NCBI GenBank assembly: GCA_903915565.1
Contig: CAIWTG010000151.1
Location: forward strand, 1 to 11,835
Reading direction: 5' to 3'
From: an uncultured Chloroflexota bacterium
GTDB taxonomy: Bacteria; Chloroflexota; Dehalococcoidia; Dehalococcoidales; RBG-16-60-22
DNA: 11,835 bases
This document shows positions 10,594 to 11,835 of the stretch, one piece after another. The notes under the pieces were generated by a model that saw only the letters and a program-made list of their open reading frames with translations, made no database searches and had not been told where the DNA came from. The first letter of the stretch is position 1. Each line of letters begins with the position of its first letter. The position numbers and the translations under genes are program-made.

Positions 10594-11835
10594 TTACTCT
10601 AGTGACGCTGCCAGCAGTTCGCTAAGGTCCATGGCTTTGACTGTTTCTTCCGCCCCTTTAGCTTTAATACCGTCTTCCAGCATCGTCAAACAATAGGGAC
10701 AGGCGGTCGCTACGCACTTAACGTCGGCTTTTAAAACTTCCTCCACGCGGCGGTTGCTGACGCGTTTTTCCGGGTCTTCTTCCATCCACATATGGCCGCC
10801 GCCCCCACCACAGCAAAAGCTGTCGGACTTGCGGCGCGGCAGCTCGACGTTTTTAGTGTTGACCGCTTTCAAGATTTGCCGCGGCTCGCTGTAGATATCG
10901 TTATAGCGTCCCAGGTAACAGGAGTCGTGGTAAGCGGTTTTTAGTGAGGCGGGGTTTTTAACGTTCAGGCGTTCGTTTTTCAATAAATCGGCGAGAAACT
11001 GCGTGTGGTGCACGACGTCGAAATTGCCGCCGAACTGCGGATATTCGAATTTAAGGCTGTTAAAGCAGTGAGGGCAAGAGGTGATAATCTTTTTAACGTT
11101 GTGACCTTTTAAAATTTCAATGTTCTGTTTGCAGAGCGTCTGGAAAAGGTATTCGTCACCCATACGACGGGCAGGGTCACCGCAGCAGGCCTCTTCATCT
11201 CCCAAAATGGCGAATTTTACGCCGGCGGCCTGCAGGACTTTAGCCGTCGCTTTAGCCACCTTCATGTTGCGGTCGTCCAGGGCAGCGGAACAACCCACCC
11301 AGTAAAGAACGTCAACATCCTTGGCGTCGGCGACTGTGGCAACATTCAGCCCCTCGCACCAGGTAGTCCGGGTGGCGGTGGTGCCGCGGTAGGGGTGGAA
11401 ACGCGTGTTCAAACTCTTTAGAGCTTCCTGGGCGGCTTCGGGGAATCGGCTTTTTTCCATCGTCAGGTTGCGGCGCATATCAATAATTTTATCCACGTGC
11501 TCGATATAAACCGGGCAGGCCTGCTGGCAGGCGCGGCAGGTCGTGCAGTCCCAAATGACCTCGTCGGTAATGACGCCGCCGAGCATTTCCTTGCGTTCTG
11601 TTTTCGCCTTAATGGAAAATTTACCGGGATAGACATCGTACATGTGTGTCTTAAGGTCCAAGATAACCTGCTTGGGGTTGAGGGCTTTACCGCTAAAGTA
11701 GGCGGGGCAAGCGTCCTGGCAGCGGCCGCAGCGCGTGCAGGCGTCAAGCTGAAACAGCTGCGTGCGGGTGAACTCATTAATCGCGGCAACGCCGAAGGTT
11801 TCAGCCGTTTCAAAATCAGCGATTTTATTAATGAC
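10594..11835 (-). CDS. CCG-domain Fe-S oxidoreductase, EtfD/HdrD-like (5' end outside window)
   Basis: Partial: 413 codons are open from the window edge with no stop, so the N-terminus lies beyond base 11835. Counting from the edge, two 4Fe-4S ferredoxin motifs appear, C33-x2-C36-x2-C39-x3-CP and C97-x2-C100-x2-C103-x3-CP. Two CCG (heterodisulfide-reductase) domains follow, with C182, CCG at 217-219, CPHC 254-257, then C306, CCG at 341-343 and CPYC 379-382. The segment FGVAAINEFTRTQLFQLDAC before the first cluster is typical of proteins with an N-terminal cytochrome-b-like membrane domain that pass electrons from electron-transfer flavoprotein to menaquinone; that domain would be off-window. 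A TTG at 11661 can be read as a start but lies after the first cluster and is not the true start. Alternatives are GlpC- or HdrD-type subunits. It is convergent with the MaoC operon. Confidence 0.87.
   Translation of the reverse strand, partial: VINKIADFETAETFGVAAINEFTRTQLFQLDACTRCGRCQDACPAYFSGKALNPKQVILDLKTHMYDVYPGKFSIKAKTERKEMLGGVITDEVIWDCTTCRACQQACPVYIEHVDKIIDMRRNLTMEKSRFPEAAQEALKSLNTRFHPYRGTTATRTTWCEGLNVATVADAKDVDVLYWVGCSAALDDRNMKVAKATAKVLQAAGVKFAILGDEEACCGDPARRMGDEYLFQTLCKQNIEILKGHNVKKIITSCPHCFNSLKFEYPQFGGNFDVVHHTQFLADLLKNERLNVKNPASLKTAYHDSCYLGRYNDIYSEPRQILKAVNTKNVELPRRKSDSFCCGGGGGHMWMEEDPEKRVSNRRVEEVLKADVKCVATACPYCLTMLEDGIKAKGAEETVKAMDLSELLAASLE

Noticed and set aside
10594..11661. Complete Fe-S protein starting at the TTG at 11661
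   Set aside because: The frame stays open to the window edge and encodes a perfect 4Fe-4S motif and conserved sequence upstream.
1..11835. CRISPR array, prophage, insertion sequence or defence island
   Set aside because: No regularly spaced repeats, transposase, integrase or phage genes are present; the repeats found are dispersed short hairpins.

Overview
The window is a gene-dense bacterial segment of moderate, roughly balanced GC content, with AT-rich spacers. It most resembles an anaerobic member of the Chloroflexota, probably class Dehalococcoidia. That placement is inferred from three things: an ApgM-type protein beside aspartokinase, Obg joined to NadD, and an iron-sulfur flavoprotein near a CCG-domain (Fe-S) oxidoreductase. 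No rRNA or other strong taxonomic marker is present.

Left part, bases 1-4925, mostly minus strand. A short, catalytic-domain-only aspartate kinase (52-807) lies downstream of an ApgM-superfamily protein (1025-2209) that is more likely a homoserine kinase than a glycolytic mutase. Both would serve the aspartate-to-threonine pathway. The spacers on either side of the ApgM-like gene carry the same dispersed palindromic repeats. A tRNA-Pro(CGG) with its own promoter is on the plus strand (2404-2481). Then, in transcription order from the right, come fmt, mazG and a GNAT acetyltransferase. mazG and the GNAT gene overlap by one base, and mazG has a strong promoter whose predicted start site falls on the ATG.

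Middle part, bases 4926-6942. A 353-base spacer with two hairpins precedes a dnaA homologue (5279-6643). Its AAA+ core is intact but its DNA-binding signature is altered (RDAAAVTNAC in place of RDH[ST]TV). A roughly 300-base AT-rich spacer follows and could be a promoter region or a replication-origin-like region.

Right part, bases 6943-10409, plus strand. This is an apparent operon: a single-frame Obg GTPase-NadD fusion, an iron-sulfur flavoprotein, and two adjacent MaoC/hot-dog proteins resembling a two-subunit (R)-3-hydroxyacyl dehydratase. After a convergent gap filled with repeats, the minus-strand 3' part of a large Fe-S protein (two 4Fe-4S motifs, two CCG domains) runs off the right edge. 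It resembles the soluble part of EtfD-type ETF:menaquinone oxidoreductases, which fits acyl-CoA metabolism alongside the MaoC pair.

Spacers throughout share two repeat families: 26-base hairpins bounded by GGATTC and GAATGACA, and short palindromes built on TTGCGCAA or GCAATTGC. The observations most worth a second look are the DnaA variant, the Obg-NadD fusion, the aspartokinase lacking ACT domains, and the recurring GCGCAATTGCGC palindromes. I saw no clearly new multi-gene system such as a defence island or phage.
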